DNA of 18,814 nt from Actinomycetes bacterium (lineage in GTDB: Bacteria > Actinomycetota > Actinomycetes > Actinomycetales > Dermabacteraceae), in assembly GCA_023389045.1 (NCBI GenBank), contig JAEWEZ010000012.1:1-18814 (forward strand). Reading direction: 5' to 3'. Of this stretch, positions 7,087 to 13,218 are shown in pieces. The notes under the pieces are model-generated. The model was not told where the DNA came from, did not search any database, and was given only the letters and a program-made list of their open reading frames with translations. How positions within the stretch are numbered: position 1 is the first letter of the stretch; every line of letters starts with the position of its first letter. The translations under genes were made by a program, and so were the position numbers.

Positions 7087-8388
7087 TCACTCGCCCGCGG
7101 CGGCGGGCAGCAGATCGTGCACCACGATCGTGTCGGCCCGGTCCGGACCCACGCCGATTGCACTGATCCGGCAGCCCGCAAGTTCTTCCAGGCGCTGCAC
7201 ATAGTTGCGGGCAGCTGCCGGTAGGTCCTCCAGGCTGCGGCAGGAGCTGATGTCCTCGCTCCAGCCGGGCATCGTCTCGTAGATCGGTGTGGCGTGGTGG
7301 AACTCGGTCTGGGTCATCGGCATGTCGTCGTGCCGCACCCCGTCCACCTCGTACCCGACGCACAGCGGGATCTCATCGATGCCGGTGAGCACATCGAGTT
7401 TGGTCAGCACAATGTCGGTGAAACCGTTGATGCGCACGGCGTGACGGATCATGAGCGCGTCGTACCAGCCGCAGCGGCGGGGCCGACCGGTGTTCACCCC
7501 CACTTCGCCGCCAACCTTCTGCAGGCGCTCACCCCACTGGTCGAAAAGTTCCGTGGGGAAGGGACCGGCGCCCACGCGGGTGGTGTACGCCTTGACGATT
7601 CCGATCACCCGGTCGATGCGGGTGGGTCCGATGCCACTGCCGGTGCAGGCACCGCCCGCAGTCGGATTGGAGCTGGTCACGAAGGGGTAGGTGCCGTGGT
7701 CCACGTCGAGGTAGGTGGCCTGGCCACCCTCCATCAGCACCACCTCGCCGCTATCGAGGGCGTCATTGAGCAGACGGGTGGTGTCCACGACCATCGGACG
7801 CAGACGCTCGGCGTGGGCGAGCAGTGCCTGTGCGATCTCGTCCACCTCGATCGCGCGCCGGTTGTACAGCTTGACCAGTAGTTCGTTCTTCTGCCGCAGG
7901 GCGCCTTCGATTTTCTGGCGCAGAATCGACTCGTCGTACAGATCCTGAACGCGGATCCCGAGGCGACCCACCTTGTCCATGTAGGTGGGGCCGATCCCGC
8001 GTCCGGTGGTGCCGATCGCGCGCTTGCCGAGGAATCGTTCGGTCACGCGGTCCAGGGTCTGGTGGTAGGGCGCGACGATATGCGCATTCGCGCTGATCCG
8101 CAGGCGGGAGGTGTCCACGCCACGCCCCTCAAGCAGGTCGATCTCCTCGAACAGCGCATCCAGGTTGACCACCACGCCATTGCCGATCACCGGGGTGACC
8201 TGCGGGGACAGGATGCCGGCGGGGAGCAGTTTCAGTTCGAACTTCTCCCCCGCCACCACCACGGTGTGCCCGGCGTTATTGCCGCCATTGGGTTTGACGA
8301 CGTAATCCACGTGTTCACCGAGCAGGTCGGTGGCCTTCCCTTTGCCCTCATCTCCCCACTGGGCTCCGACGATCACGACGGCGGGCAT
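7087..8388 (-). CDS. purA: adenylosuccinate synthetase
   Basis: PurA joins IMP and aspartate with GTP to give adenylosuccinate, the first step from IMP to AMP. The 433-aa length matches the family. The N-terminus MPAVVIVGAQWGDEGKGKAT contains the GTP-binding loop, and NGGNNAGHTVV follows with the conserved His. GTTGRGIGPTYMDK, SNPTAGGACTGSGIGPT and VLTKLDVLTGIDEIPLC are also typical. The start ATG at 8388 has AGGAG with 6 nt spacing. An ATG 16 codons upstream is possible but the family begins here. It is the first gene of an overlapping leftward operon; TAGGAT on the minus strand at 8461-8456 is a possible -10 without a clear -35. Confidence 0.97.
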   Translation of the reverse strand: MPAVVIVGAQWGDEGKGKATDLLGEHVDYVVKPNGGNNAGHTVVVAGEKFELKLLPAGILSPQVTPVIGNGVVVNLDALFEEIDLLEGRGVDTSRLRISANAHIVAPYHQTLDRVTERFLGKRAIGTTGRGIGPTYMDKVGRLGIRVQDLYDESILRQKIEGALRQKNELLVKLYNRRAIEVDEIAQALLAHAERLRPMVVDTTRLLNDALDSGEVVLMEGGQATYLDVDHGTYPFVTSSNPTAGGACTGSGIGPTRIDRVIGIVKAYTTRVGAGPFPTELFDQWGERLQKVGGEVGVNTGRPRRCGWYDALMIRHAVRINGFTDIVLTKLDVLTGIDEIPLCVGYEVDGVRHDDMPMTQTEFHHATPIYETMPGWSEDISSCRSLEDLPAAARNYVQRLEELAGCRISAIGVGPDRADTIVVHDLLPAAAGE

Positions 8389-8475
8389 GGCAGCTCCTGA
8401 CTGTTCGGGTGCAGGCTGATAACTGGCCCCGGGCACATACCCAGAGGCCAGAGGGATCCTACCAATGCAGCCCGA

Positions 8476-8490
8476 TGAGCCCCGGGCTCA
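8476..8490. other. palindrome at the DUF3151 stop codon
   Basis: TGAGCCCCGGGCTCA has 6-bp arms around a 3-nt centre and includes the DUF3151 stop (TCA on plus at 8488-8490). It could form a small hairpin at the end of that transcript, but no T-run follows on the minus strand, so a terminator role is uncertain. Confidence 0.35.
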
Positions 8491-8916
8491 GCCGAGCAGC
8501 GTCGGATCGGCCTCGCGCAGGAAGTCCTGCACGCGCTCTGCCTCCACCTCATCGCCCAGACGGCGCGAGGTCTCACCCAGCATTGCCAGTGCCCGCAGGA
8601 ATCCGCGGTTGGGCGCGTGGGAGGCCGGGATCGGGCCCTGACCACGCCAGCCGGAGCGGCGCAGCGCGTCGAGTCCGCGGTGGTAGCCGGTGCGGGCATA
8701 GGCGTAGGCCGCGACGTCATCACCGTCGGCGAGCGCGTCCTGCGCGAGAAGAGCCCAGGCCAGAGGGGAATCGAGGTAGGTGCGGGCGAGGTCGGCCGGC
8801 TCATCGCCCGCATCGATCCGCGCGGCCACCTCGGTGTCCACGAAGTCCTCCGGCAGCAGGGTGGGCGGGACAGACAGCAGGTTCGGGCCGCGATGCCCAG
8901 AAGTGGTGTCGCTCAT
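8488..8916 (-). CDS. DUF3151 family protein
   Basis: This 142-aa cytosolic protein matches the actinobacterial DUF3151 family by its pattern: PPTLLPEDFVDTEVAARID near the start, then SPLAWALLAQDALADGDDV, AYAYARTGYHRGLDALRRSG, WRGQGPIPASHAPNRGFLRA and a closing RVQDFLREADPTLLG. The alternating Ala/Leu-rich helices suggest a TPR-like helical fold (inference). No function is established. The ATG at 8916 is chosen because TACGAT on the minus strand ends exactly 6 nt upstream (8928-8923), a leaderless arrangement; GAGG with 2 nt spacing also precedes it but is too close for a normal Shine-Dalgarno site. It is divergent from the APH-fold gene with 65 bp between starts. Confidence 0.9.
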   Translation of the reverse strand: MSDTTSGHRGPNLLSVPPTLLPEDFVDTEVAARIDAGDEPADLARTYLDSPLAWALLAQDALADGDDVAAYAYARTGYHRGLDALRRSGWRGQGPIPASHAPNRGFLRALAMLGETSRRLGDEVEAERVQDFLREADPTLLG

Positions 8917-8981
8917 GTCCTCATCGTACGGGGCGCGCTGTTCATGCACGCTATACGGCCCGGAACTGGTAGAAACGACCC
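8917..8981. promoter_or_regulatory. divergent leaderless promoter region
   Basis: Between two divergent starts lie TACGAT on the minus strand (8928-8923), 6 nt before the DUF3151 ATG, and TAGAAA on the plus strand (8970-8975), 6 nt before the APH-fold ATG at 8982. Neither has a good TTGACA-like -35. The layout predicts two leaderless transcripts. Confidence 0.45.
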
Positions 8982-10715
8982 ATGGCACGAACCCAGGACG
9001 GCTCCGAGCTGCTGACCGGGCCCGGCGCGGGAGGACTCCTGCGCAGCGCGGTCGGGAACTCGGGCGGAGTGCTGCATAGCTGGCAGCTCGACCACGTCGA
9101 TCATCGCCCGGGGCGCAGCACCAAGGCGCTGTACCGCACGATGGTCTCGTGGCCCGATCTCGACGGCCCGCAGGCCTCACCCCGTGAGGAACTCTTCGGG
9201 GCGAGCGCCCATATCGGCGAGCGCGAGAAGGACCTGTACGTCGCGGAGCAGACGCTCGTGATGACCGACGGGGATATTAATGTGCGCGTCTGGCGCTACC
9301 CGCACGATCCGTGGCTGCCGATGCTCCCGCATGTCTGCTACCCCGATGCGGTCGGCCGAACCCTGCGTGACCTGGGGGTTGATCTGGGTGGCGGCGAAAG
9401 CGCCCCCATCAGCATCGAGGTTGTCTCCTACCGCCCGGGGCGCCGCGCCGTGCTGCGCGCCTCGCAGGGAAGTGGGCCGCAGCAGCGCGCCGTCTTCCTG
9501 AAGGTGATGCAGCCGCTTCGCAGCGGCGACATCGTGGATCGGCATCAGCGACTTCTTGCCGCGGGGGTGCCGGTTCCCGAGGTCATCGCGCATCACGAGG
9601 GCCTGGTGGTACTCAAGGAACTGCCCGGGCGCCCCCTGGCTATGGCGGTGGTGGAGGAAGGCGAAGCCTCCTGCCGCGGGGAGGACCTGGTCGCGCTCCT
9701 GGATCGTCTTCCCGCCTCGATGTACACGGTGAGCCTGCGCCCGCCGTGGACCGACTCGGTGGAGTTTTACGCCGGCATCGTGTCCTCATCCCTGCCGACT
9801 CTCGCCCCGCGTCTGGACGCTCTGGTGCGCTCGATCCGCGATGGGCTGGCAGCGCTCGAACGCCGCCAGGACATGCGGCCCCACGATGTGGTGCACGGCG
9901 ATTTCTATGAAGCCCAGGTGTTCGTGGAGGGCGGGCGCGTGGTGGGCCTGCTGGATATCGACACGGTGGGTCCGGGCCGACGGGCCGACGATCTCGCCTG
10001 CCTGCTCGCCCATTTGAGCGTGCTCGCCGACTACGGCAATAGCGGGCGGATTGACCGGGGTATGCAACAGCGAGTGGAGGGCGCGGTTGCCGCCTGGCAG
10101 CGCGTTTTCGATGAGCGTGTGGATCCGACAGAGCTCGCCCTGCGCTCGGCCGGTGTGGTTCTTTCCCTTGCCACCGGCCCGCACCGCCAGCAGGAGGCGG
10201 CCTGGGAGGCGGCGACCGAGGCAATCGTGCGTGTGGCCGAGGGCTGGGTGGAGCGGGCGCGGCGCCTGGAGCTCGACCGGGCCCGGGCCGCTCAGGCGGC
10301 TCAATCTGCTCAGTCCGTGCAGACGGGGCAGTCGATGCAGACGGGCCAGTCGACGCAGGCAGGCTCAGTTCCCCCGGCCGCACCGTCGGTGCCGCCGATG
10401 AGTTCGGCGCCCGTTCCCTCGGGACCTGTTCCCTCGGCGCCCGTTCCCTCCGGGCCTGCCCCGTCGGGCGCTATTCCGTCGGGCGCTATTCCCTCGGGCC
10501 CCCTGCCTTCGGCACCTCCCGCCTTGGGTCCCGCCCCGTCGGGCACGATTCCCTCGGGGCCTGCGGGGGTGGATGCTCCCACCGAACCGATTCCCACCGG
10601 ATACATCCCCGCCGCTCAGCAGGCGACCCACCGTGCCGAGCCAGCAGGCATGCCCTCCGACGAGGATGACGAGCCCACGCAGGAACGCCGTGTGGACCAG
10701 ATCCTGAGGGATTAA
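8982..10715 (+). CDS. APH-fold phosphotransferase with repetitive Pro-rich tail
   Basis: A 577-aa protein with a kinase-like aminoglycoside-phosphotransferase (APH) fold in the middle. FLKVM (Lys174) is a likely ATP-contacting lysine, VVHGDFYEAQVF (His305-Asp307) is the catalytic Brenner-type motif, and LLDIDTVGPG (Asp325, Asp327) is the metal-binding DxD. The N-terminal 140 residues are not recognised. After about residue 430 come an Ala/Gln stretch, QTGQS-type repeats (446-458) and ten pentapeptides of xPSxx type (478-527), then an acidic end. The tail is probably disordered. The substrate is unknown: sugar, choline-like and antibiotic kinases share the fold, and the context gives no resistance hint. 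Start: ATG at 8982, leaderless-type with TAGAAA 6 nt upstream. Confidence 0.82.
   Translation: MARTQDGSELLTGPGAGGLLRSAVGNSGGVLHSWQLDHVDHRPGRSTKALYRTMVSWPDLDGPQASPREELFGASAHIGEREKDLYVAEQTLVMTDGDINVRVWRYPHDPWLPMLPHVCYPDAVGRTLRDLGVDLGGGESAPISIEVVSYRPGRRAVLRASQGSGPQQRAVFLKVMQPLRSGDIVDRHQRLLAAGVPVPEVIAHHEGLVVLKELPGRPLAMAVVEEGEASCRGEDLVALLDRLPASMYTVSLRPPWTDSVEFYAGIVSSSLPTLAPRLDALVRSIRDGLAALERRQDMRPHDVVHGDFYEAQVFVEGGRVVGLLDIDTVGPGRRADDLACLLAHLSVLADYGNSGRIDRGMQQRVEGAVAAWQRVFDERVDPTELALRSAGVVLSLATGPHRQQEAAWEAATEAIVRVAEGWVERARRLELDRARAAQAAQSAQSVQTGQSMQTGQSTQAGSVPPAAPSVPPMSSAPVPSGPVPSAPVPSGPAPSGAIPSGAIPSGPLPSAPPALGPAPSGTIPSGPAGVDAPTEPIPTGYIPAAQQATHRAEPAGMPSDEDDEPTQERRVDQILRD
10413..10562 (+). repeat. 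ten 15-bp units encoding xPS(G/A)x pentapeptides
   Basis: Ten in-frame 15-bp units starting gttccctcgggacct, including attccgtcgggcgct and attccctcgggcccc, encode VPSGP, VPSAP, APSGA, IPSGA, LPSAP and variants (residues 478-527 of the APH-fold protein). The unit attccgtcggnnnnn is shared with the repeat at 6606-6680, where the same DNA motif is antisense to the gene. Confidence 0.88.
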
Positions 10716-10802
10716 GGCCCACTCCTCATCGCCCTCTCATGGCGTGACGGTCGCCGCTACCCCCTGACGGCCTGCGGTGGGGCGGTGACTCTGGCGAGCA
10801 CC

Positions 10803-10808
10803 TACCAT
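10803..10808 (+). promoter_or_regulatory. putative -10 for leaderless dtd
   Basis: TACCAT ends exactly 6 nt before the dtd ATG at 10815. The nucleotides between (CGAGGG) are too close to the ATG to be an ordinary Shine-Dalgarno site. No clear -35 is seen. Confidence 0.45.
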
Positions 10809-10814
10809 CGAGGG

Positions 10815-11240
10815 ATGCGCGCTGTACTGCAAAGAGTTGATGGGGCAAGCGTCGAGGTCGAGGGGAAGGTCATCGGCCAGATCGACGGGGAAGGGCTGCT
10901 CGCCCTGATCGGCGTCACCCACGAGGACGGCCCCGACCAGGTCGAGACCATTGCCCGGAAGATCTGCGAGCTGCGGATCCTGGAGGGCGAACGTTCTGTG
11001 CTCGATGCCGGGGCGGGGGTGCTCGTGGTTTCCCAGTTCACACTGTACGGGGATACCCGCAAGGGGCGGCGCCCCTCGTGGTCCAAGGCAGCCCCTGGAC
11101 CCGTCGCCGAACCTCTCGTGGACCAGGTGGTCCAGGCGATCCGCTTCCGGGGTGTGCACTGCGAAACCGGGGAGTTTGGGGCGCATATGCGGGTGGGGCT
11201 GCTCAATGACGGGCCCTTTACCGTGCTACTGGAGGCCTGA
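10815..11240 (+). CDS. dtd: D-aminoacyl-tRNA deacylase
   Basis: Dtd hydrolyses D-amino acids (and mischarged glycine) from tRNAs, a translation proofreading step in the cytosol. The 141-aa protein starts MRAVLQRVDGASVEVEGKV, ends its central region with LVVSQFTLYGDTRKGRRPS (the SQxTL catalytic motif) and carries FGAHMRVGLLNDGPFT, the NxGP-type cross-subunit motif with Asp-Gly-Pro here preceded by Asn (NDGP). Length and motif spacing fit the family. The start at 10815 is preferred over an ATG ten codons upstream, because the family begins MRAVLQRV and a -10-like TACCAT lies 6 nt upstream. gpmA begins 20 nt after its stop, with its own candidate promoter. Confidence 0.95.
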   Translation: MRAVLQRVDGASVEVEGKVIGQIDGEGLLALIGVTHEDGPDQVETIARKICELRILEGERSVLDAGAGVLVVSQFTLYGDTRKGRRPSWSKAAPGPVAEPLVDQVVQAIRFRGVHCETGEFGAHMRVGLLNDGPFTVLLEA

Positions 11241-11248
11241 AAGGCGCG

Positions 11249-11254
11249 TAGGGT
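11249..11254 (+). promoter_or_regulatory. putative -10 for leaderless gpmA
   Basis: TAGGGT ends exactly 6 nt before the gpmA ATG at 11261. TGAGGT fills the gap and could also serve as a weak, very close ribosome-binding site. Confidence 0.45.
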
Positions 11255-11260
11255 TGAGGT

Positions 11261-12007
11261 ATGACCTACACACTCGTGCTGCTCCGCCACGGCGAGAGCG
11301 AATGGAACGCGAAGAACCTCTTCACCGGCTGGGTCGATGTGCCCCTGTCGGACAAGGGCCGCACCGAGGCTGTCAGCGGCGGTGAGCTGCTGAAGAAGGC
11401 CGATGTGCTGCCCGACGTGGTGCACACCTCCCTACTGCGCCGCGCCATCATGACCGCGAACCTCGCCCTGGATGCCGCCGATCGCCACTGGATTCCGGTG
11501 CGACGCGACTGGCGTCTGAATGAGCGTCACTACGGTGCGCTGCAGGGCCTGAACAAGACCGAGATCCGTGAGAAGTACGGCGAGGAACAGTTCATGGCGT
11601 GGCGTCGTTCCTACGACACCCCTCCGCCGAAGATCGAGTTCGGCACCGAGTTCAGCCAGGACCAGGATCCCCGCTACGCGGACCTCGGTGAGCAGCTGCC
11701 CGCCTCGGAATGCCTCAAGGATGTTGTGGCCCGCTTCCTGCCCTACTGGGAAGAGGGGATCAAGCCCGACCTCGCCGCCGGTAAGACCGTGCTGATTGCC
11801 GCGCACGGCAACTCCCTGCGCGCCCTGGTCAAGTACCTCGATGACATCTCCGATGAGGAGATTTCGGGGCTGAACATCCCCACCGGCCAGCCGCTCGTGT
11901 ACGAGCTGGATGAGGACTTCCGCCCGGTGACCAAGGGTGGCCGTTACCTCGACCCGGTGGCGGCGAAGGCTGCCGCTGAGGCTGTGGCGAACCAGGGCAA
12001 GAAGTAA
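11261..12007 (+). CDS. gpmA: 2,3-bisphosphoglycerate-dependent phosphoglycerate mutase
   Basis: GpmA interconverts 3- and 2-phosphoglycerate in glycolysis and gluconeogenesis. The 248-aa protein has LVLLRHGESEWN with the phosphohistidine His10, FTGWVDVPLSDKG, TSLLRRAIMTA (Arg61/Arg62), the acid NERHYGALQG (Glu88) and the second catalytic His182 in AAHGNSLRALVK. The long insertion with YDTPPP is typical of the dPGM class rather than short phosphatase-like members. GLNIPTGQPLVYEL near the C-terminus is also characteristic. It is immediately downstream of dtd but carries its own TAGGGT 6 nt before the ATG. A strong hairpin follows 86 nt after the stop. Confidence 0.97.
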   Translation: MTYTLVLLRHGESEWNAKNLFTGWVDVPLSDKGRTEAVSGGELLKKADVLPDVVHTSLLRRAIMTANLALDAADRHWIPVRRDWRLNERHYGALQGLNKTEIREKYGEEQFMAWRRSYDTPPPKIEFGTEFSQDQDPRYADLGEQLPASECLKDVVARFLPYWEEGIKPDLAAGKTVLIAAHGNSLRALVKYLDDISDEEISGLNIPTGQPLVYELDEDFRPVTKGGRYLDPVAAKAAAEAVANQGKK

Positions 12008-12092
12008 GAGCGAGACCTCCGCCCTGTGCCCGGGAGCCAGGAGGTGAGCGTGTGAAGCGCTCGCAGAACCCTCGCTGACCAGGCGCACTATC

Positions 12093-12137
12093 GCATCAGG
12101 CCCCGCAGTCCCGATCTGGGATCGCGGGGCCTGATGC
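12093..12137. terminator. strong hairpin downstream of gpmA
   Basis: GCATCAGGCCCCGC (12093-12106) pairs perfectly with GCGGGGCCTGATGC (12124-12137), a 14-bp stem. The 17-nt loop can form an inner TCCC/GGGA pairing. There is no T-run, as is common for actinobacterial terminators. It lies 86 nt after the gpmA stop. Confidence 0.75.
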
Positions 12138-12404
12138 TGCGTGAACGGCGTGTGAGAGTCCTCTGCGGTGCCCCTGCGTGTCACGTCCGCTGCGCGTGAT
12201 CGCGCCCGGGGATCGTCGCCACCAGGCTTCCGTGCGGATGACCGGGAAGAACACATCGTGTGTCCGAGGAGGTTCGCACCGAAGTGCCGGTTCATTGGTG
12301 CCGGATCCTTGGTGCGAAGTTGGCACCCCTGCGGGATGTGAAGCACGCCACCGGCTTCTACGGTCGAAGACAACGACCGACACTCCCAACCTCAGGAGGT
12401 CATC
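12138..12404 (+). promoter_or_regulatory. upstream region of the C39-like peptidase gene with inverted repeat
   Basis: This 267-bp region has no convincing gene. TTCGCACC (12273-12280) and GGTGCGAA (12311-12318) are perfect 8-bp inverted arms 30 nt apart, enclosing direct repeats of GTGCCGG, with another GGCACC just after. It may be an operator pair or an RNA stem in the leader. AGGAGGT at 12394-12400 is a consensus ribosome-binding site 4 nt before the ATG, the strongest in the window, so this gene is clearly leadered, unlike several neighbours. The riboswitch class, if any, is not recognised. Confidence 0.45.
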
Positions 12405-13025
12405 ATGACCACCATGACCCGTCGTTCCCTGTTCCGTGCCGGTGGCATCACCGCCCTGGCCGGTTTCGGTGCCGCAGCCATGAGCGCTCCCGCCCTGGCT
12501 GCACCAGGCGAGATCGTCACCGGCTACAAGTACCAGGCGCAGAGCACCCCGTATAACTGCGGCCCCACTGCCGGTGCTATGTGCCTGAGCGCCAAGGGCG
12601 TGCATGTGAGTGCCGATGAACTCGGGCGCGCCATGAAATTGACCACCGAGGGAACCACCTTCGGTAACGTCGCCCCGGCTCTCACCCAATACATCAAGCG
12701 TGCTGATCCGAATGCCAGCTACACCGGGCAGTGGATTGACGGCAATGATGCCACCCCGCAGCAGGTGGAAGAGATGTGGAACCGGTTCGTGAAGAACGCC
12801 CAGGGCGGCTTCGGTTCGATGTGCAACTGGTGGGTCCCCGCCGGTAAGTACCCGGGGGCTCCGGATAAGGGCGTGATCTACCACTACGTTGCCGTGGTGG
12901 GTGTGAACACTGACAACCACCACGTGCTGATTGCCGACTCGGCTCGCTTCCACGGCAACGAGACCTACTGGCTACCGAAGGGCGAAGTGGCGACCTTCTG
13001 CGCTGGCCGCGGCTACTTCTGGTGA
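12405..13025 (+). CDS. Tat-exported C39-like cysteine peptidase
   Basis: The 206-aa protein has a twin-arginine signal: TRRSLFRAGGITALAG followed by a hydrophobic stretch and AxA (A30-L31-A32), with predicted cleavage before residue 33. The mature part resembles C39/C39_2 papain-like peptidases: QSTPYNCGPTAGAMCLS carries Gln46 (oxyanion) and Cys52 (nucleophile), IYHYVAVVGV carries His160, and VLIADSA carries Asp178, so a full triad is present. Other cysteines at 60, 140 and 199 are unusual for an exported protein and may form disulfides or a metal site. Expected location is outside the membrane or at the cell wall. The substrate is unknown. It is monocistronic with a strong AGGAGGT ribosome-binding site. 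Confidence 0.85.
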   Translation: MTTMTRRSLFRAGGITALAGFGAAAMSAPALAAPGEIVTGYKYQAQSTPYNCGPTAGAMCLSAKGVHVSADELGRAMKLTTEGTTFGNVAPALTQYIKRADPNASYTGQWIDGNDATPQQVEEMWNRFVKNAQGGFGSMCNWWVPAGKYPGAPDKGVIYHYVAVVGVNTDNHHVLIADSARFHGNETYWLPKGEVATFCAGRGYFW

Positions 13026-13122
13026 GCTAGAGCGGGGGTGAGCGCTCAGCCGCCTCTCCCTCCCACAGCACCCGGCTCGCGAGTCTCAGCGCATAGCGGA
13101 CCGTGTCGTCGGGTCACGACGA

Positions 13123-13153
13123 CGTAGCGGGATAGGCACCGCGTAGCGGGATA
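13123..13153. repeat. two direct copies of cgtagcgggata
   Basis: cgtagcgggata occurs at 13123-13134 and 13142-13153 (19-bp offset), with a degenerate relative (catagcgga) near 13092. Just before it, GTCGTCG (13105-13111) and CGACGAC (13117-13123) form a 7-bp hairpin. All are in the gap after the peptidase stop. Confidence 0.7.
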
Positions 13154-13202
13154 CGCAATGACAGCCGCCCCGGGGATTGACCTCGGGGCGGCTGTCATTG
13201 CG
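13154..13202. terminator. bidirectional terminator, perfect 19-bp stem
   Basis: Positions 13154-13172 are perfectly complementary to 13184-13202, giving a 19-bp stem around an 11-nt loop (gggattgacct). It lies between the convergent peptidase (stop 13025) and HerA-like (stop 13219) genes, so it likely ends both transcripts. No T-run follows on either side. Confidence 0.85.
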
Positions 13203-13218
13203 TCGCTCGGTTATCGGT

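Noticed and set aside
8982..10715. Aminoglycoside resistance gene
   Set aside because: The APH fold is shared by many metabolic kinases; context is housekeeping, and no resistance-specific motif or mobile element is visible.
12273..12318. Known riboswitch in the peptidase leader
   Set aside because: The inverted repeat does not match any riboswitch consensus I can recall, including cyclic-di-AMP (ydaO) and cobalamin types; an operator is just as likely.
12260..12556. Possible small plus-strand ORF beginning at GTG 12260 upstream of the peptidase
   Set aside because: It runs out of frame into the peptidase gene, has low-complexity His/Pro composition and lies over the inverted repeat.
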